Assembly: GCF_000425205.1 (NCBI RefSeq)
Contig: NZ_AULI01000008.1
Location: 62,001 to 126,000 of the forward strand
Reading direction: 5' to 3'
From: Pontibacillus halophilus JSM 076056 = DSM 19796
GTDB taxonomy: Bacteria > Bacillota > Bacilli > Bacillales > BH030062
DNA: 64,000 bases
Part shown: positions 62,779 through 64,000 of the stretch, in pieces
How positions within the stretch are numbered: position 1 is the first letter of the stretch
Layout of the letters: each line of letters begins with the position of its first letter
The notes under the pieces: generated by a model
What the model was told of the DNA's origin: nothing
The model's input: only the letters and a program-made list of their open reading frames with translations
Databases searched by the model: none
Program-made: the position numbers and the translations under genes

Positions 62779-63929
62779 GACGAAACCTCCTCAAGTACGT
62801 GTGCGAATCCTTCGATGAACCGCTTCACTTCTTTCTTCTTCACATTGAGTGGGGGCAATACACGAATGACGGTAGGTCCCGCAGTTAAGACGAGGATACC
62901 TCGGTCTCGTAGCTTCTGAACGTAAAGAGATGCATCTTCAACTTGTATGCCCACGATAAGACCACGACTTCTGACTTCTTGAATCTCGTCATACGTACTG
63001 GAAAGTTCCAATAATTCGTTGACGAGTTGCTCTCCTGCTCGCTTACCATGGGCAAGTGTTTTCTCCACTTCTTCAACCGTTGCAAGCGCGGCAGATGAAG
63101 CAAGAGGATTGCCGCCGAATGTACTCCCGTGATCACCAGGGGTATATGCGGTGGACACGGCATGCTTCGCCAACATCGCTCCAATCGGAACGCCTGAGCC
63201 GAGGCCTTTGGCAAGCGTGATGACGTCTGGTTCAATGTCATACTGCTCATAGGAGAATAAGGTCCCTGTTCTTCCGATTCCAGTCTGCACCTCATCGACT
63301 ACGAGAAGAATCTCTAATGTCTTACACAGTTCTACTAGCTTGTCGACCCATACCTGTTCGGCTGGTCGCACGCCACCTTCCCCTTGAACAAGCTCAAGCA
63401 TAACCGCTCCAGGTTGGATGTCCTCCAACTGGTCCAATGCTTCCACCTCATTAAAGGGCAAATATACAAATCCATCTAGCATCGTTCCAAATGACTCCTG
63501 CAATTTAGGCTGACCCGTCGCAGCGAGTGCCCCGAGCGTACGACCGTGAAACGATTGACGAAACGTAACGATGGTATCCTTTCCAGTCGCCTTTCGAACC
63601 AATTTAATGGCCGCTTCATTTGCTTCAGTCCCACTGTTACAGAAGAAGACTTCATCTAGAACGCTGTGGGAGGTTAACCACTGAGCTAGTTTCTCCTGTA
63701 TGGGAATGTGAAATAAATTGGAACAATGCCAAAGCTGGTCTAATTGCTGTTGCAAGGCCTGTTTCACCCGTGGAGGCTGATGACCCAAGTTGCACGTTGC
63801 GATTCCTGATGTGAAATCTAAATAGGACGTCCCCAATTCATCGTACACATAGCTTCCTTCCCCTTTGACAATCGTTAACGGGAAACGATTGTAGGTCTTC
63901 ATGATGCTACTTTGCTCCGTTTGAAGCAT
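62775..63929 (-). CDS. argD: ArgD: acetylornithine aminotransferase
   Basis: 384 residues from the ATG at 63929, with AAGGAAGTG upstream; this gives a 23-base overlap with argB and a length equal to B. subtilis ArgD (385). A GTG at 63974 is an alternative. Class III aminotransferase: FTSGIATCNLGH, CNSGTEANEAAIKLVRKA, VVDEVQTGIGRTG, and PLP lysine in TLAKGLGSGVPIGAM. Converts N-acetylglutamate semialdehyde to N-acetylornithine. Confidence 0.95.
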   Translation of the reverse strand: MLQTEQSSIMKTYNRFPLTIVKGEGSYVYDELGTSYLDFTSGIATCNLGHQPPRVKQALQQQLDQLWHCSNLFHIPIQEKLAQWLTSHSVLDEVFFCNSGTEANEAAIKLVRKATGKDTIVTFRQSFHGRTLGALAATGQPKLQESFGTMLDGFVYLPFNEVEALDQLEDIQPGAVMLELVQGEGGVRPAEQVWVDKLVELCKTLEILLVVDEVQTGIGRTGTLFSYEQYDIEPDVITLAKGLGSGVPIGAMLAKHAVSTAYTPGDHGSTFGGNPLASSAALATVEEVEKTLAHGKRAGEQLVNELLELSSTYDEIQEVRSRGLIVGIQVEDASLYVQKLRDRGILVLTAGPTVIRVLPPLNVKKKEVKRFIEGFAHVLEEVSS

Positions 63930-63999
63930 GGATGCCACTTCCTTTCTCCCTAATGGTTGTTCCAATAGACTCACCGCTCAGGCTTCTACTCAATCCATT
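63907..63999 (-). CDS. argB: ArgB C-terminal end (acetylglutamate kinase, partial)
   Basis: A frame open from the window edge to the TAG at 63907-63909 encodes 30 residues beginning NGLSRSLSGESIGTTI. The NG...GxxIGTxI pattern is the C-terminal signature of acetylglutamate kinases, and argB precedes argD in B. subtilis argCJBD-carAB-argF. It overlaps the argD start by 23 bases. Identification rests on ~30 residues plus gene order. Confidence 0.7.
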   Translation of the reverse strand, partial: NGLSRSLSGESIGTTIREKGSGIHASNGAK

Positions 64000-64000
64000 C

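Overview
The window looks like chromosomal DNA from a spore-forming, low-to-moderate G+C Bacillaceae, probably a salt-tolerant relative of Halobacillus or Pontibacillus. The reasons are the many strong AGGAGG ribosome-binding sites with GTG/TTG starts, close relatives of Bacillus subtilis Spx, TenI, intracellular subtilisin, PutB, Zur, YkuK and YtrAB, the spore-surface-type proteins near the left end, and a DUF6944-type repetitive protein. The genus is an inference. I saw no rRNA, tRNA, CRISPR array, insertion sequence or prophage.

Layout. 1-3.5 kb: end of a coiled-coil protein and three spore-surface-type proteins. 3.6-4.6 kb: a TerC-family metal exporter behind a yybP-ykoY (manganese) riboswitch. 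5.2-6.3 kb: intracellular serine protease with a CodY-like box. 6.3-10.3 kb: thiamine thiazole operon thiG-thiH-tenI-thiS-thiF under a TPP riboswitch. 10.4-15.4 kb: YkuK, a LysE-type exporter, Spx, a methyltransferase and CstA. 15.5-36 kb: mostly single genes for stress or catabolism (three short-chain dehydrogenases, an OYE-type flavoprotein, VOC, GNAT, MBL and ASCH proteins, kinases, an M29 aminopeptidase), many tiny membrane proteins, two tandem HTH/membrane-protein modules, and a decayed EamA exporter beside an intact MocR regulator. 35.5-36.9 kb: a Met/His-rich membrane protein and a YdhK lipoprotein.

37.4-51.9 kb: a PutR-like regulator; a zinc island (znuA, zur, and a YcgR/YcgQ-like permease pair with three Zur boxes); an operon of YtrA-like GntR regulator, ABC ATPase, 679-residue permease and ECF sigma factor; and proline catabolism genes (proline dehydrogenase and P5C dehydrogenase) behind a TTGTGG dyad array. 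51.9-57.5 kb: two YdcZ-type transporters flanking a Crp/Fnr regulator, a zinc-type dehydrogenase, a chemoreceptor and two small membrane proteins. 57.6-64 kb: the arginine operon argB(partial)-argD-carA-carB-argF with overlapping genes.

How they work together: the thi operon makes the thiazole half of thiamine and is shut off by TPP; the arg operon converts N-acetylglutamate derivatives and carbamoyl phosphate to citrulline; putB/rocA turn proline into glutamate, plausibly under the PutR-like protein 11 kb away; the zinc genes form a small Zur regulon; the TerC exporter is predicted to be switched on by manganese. Starts were often moved inward from the longest reading frame to the codon with a well-spaced ribosome-binding site.
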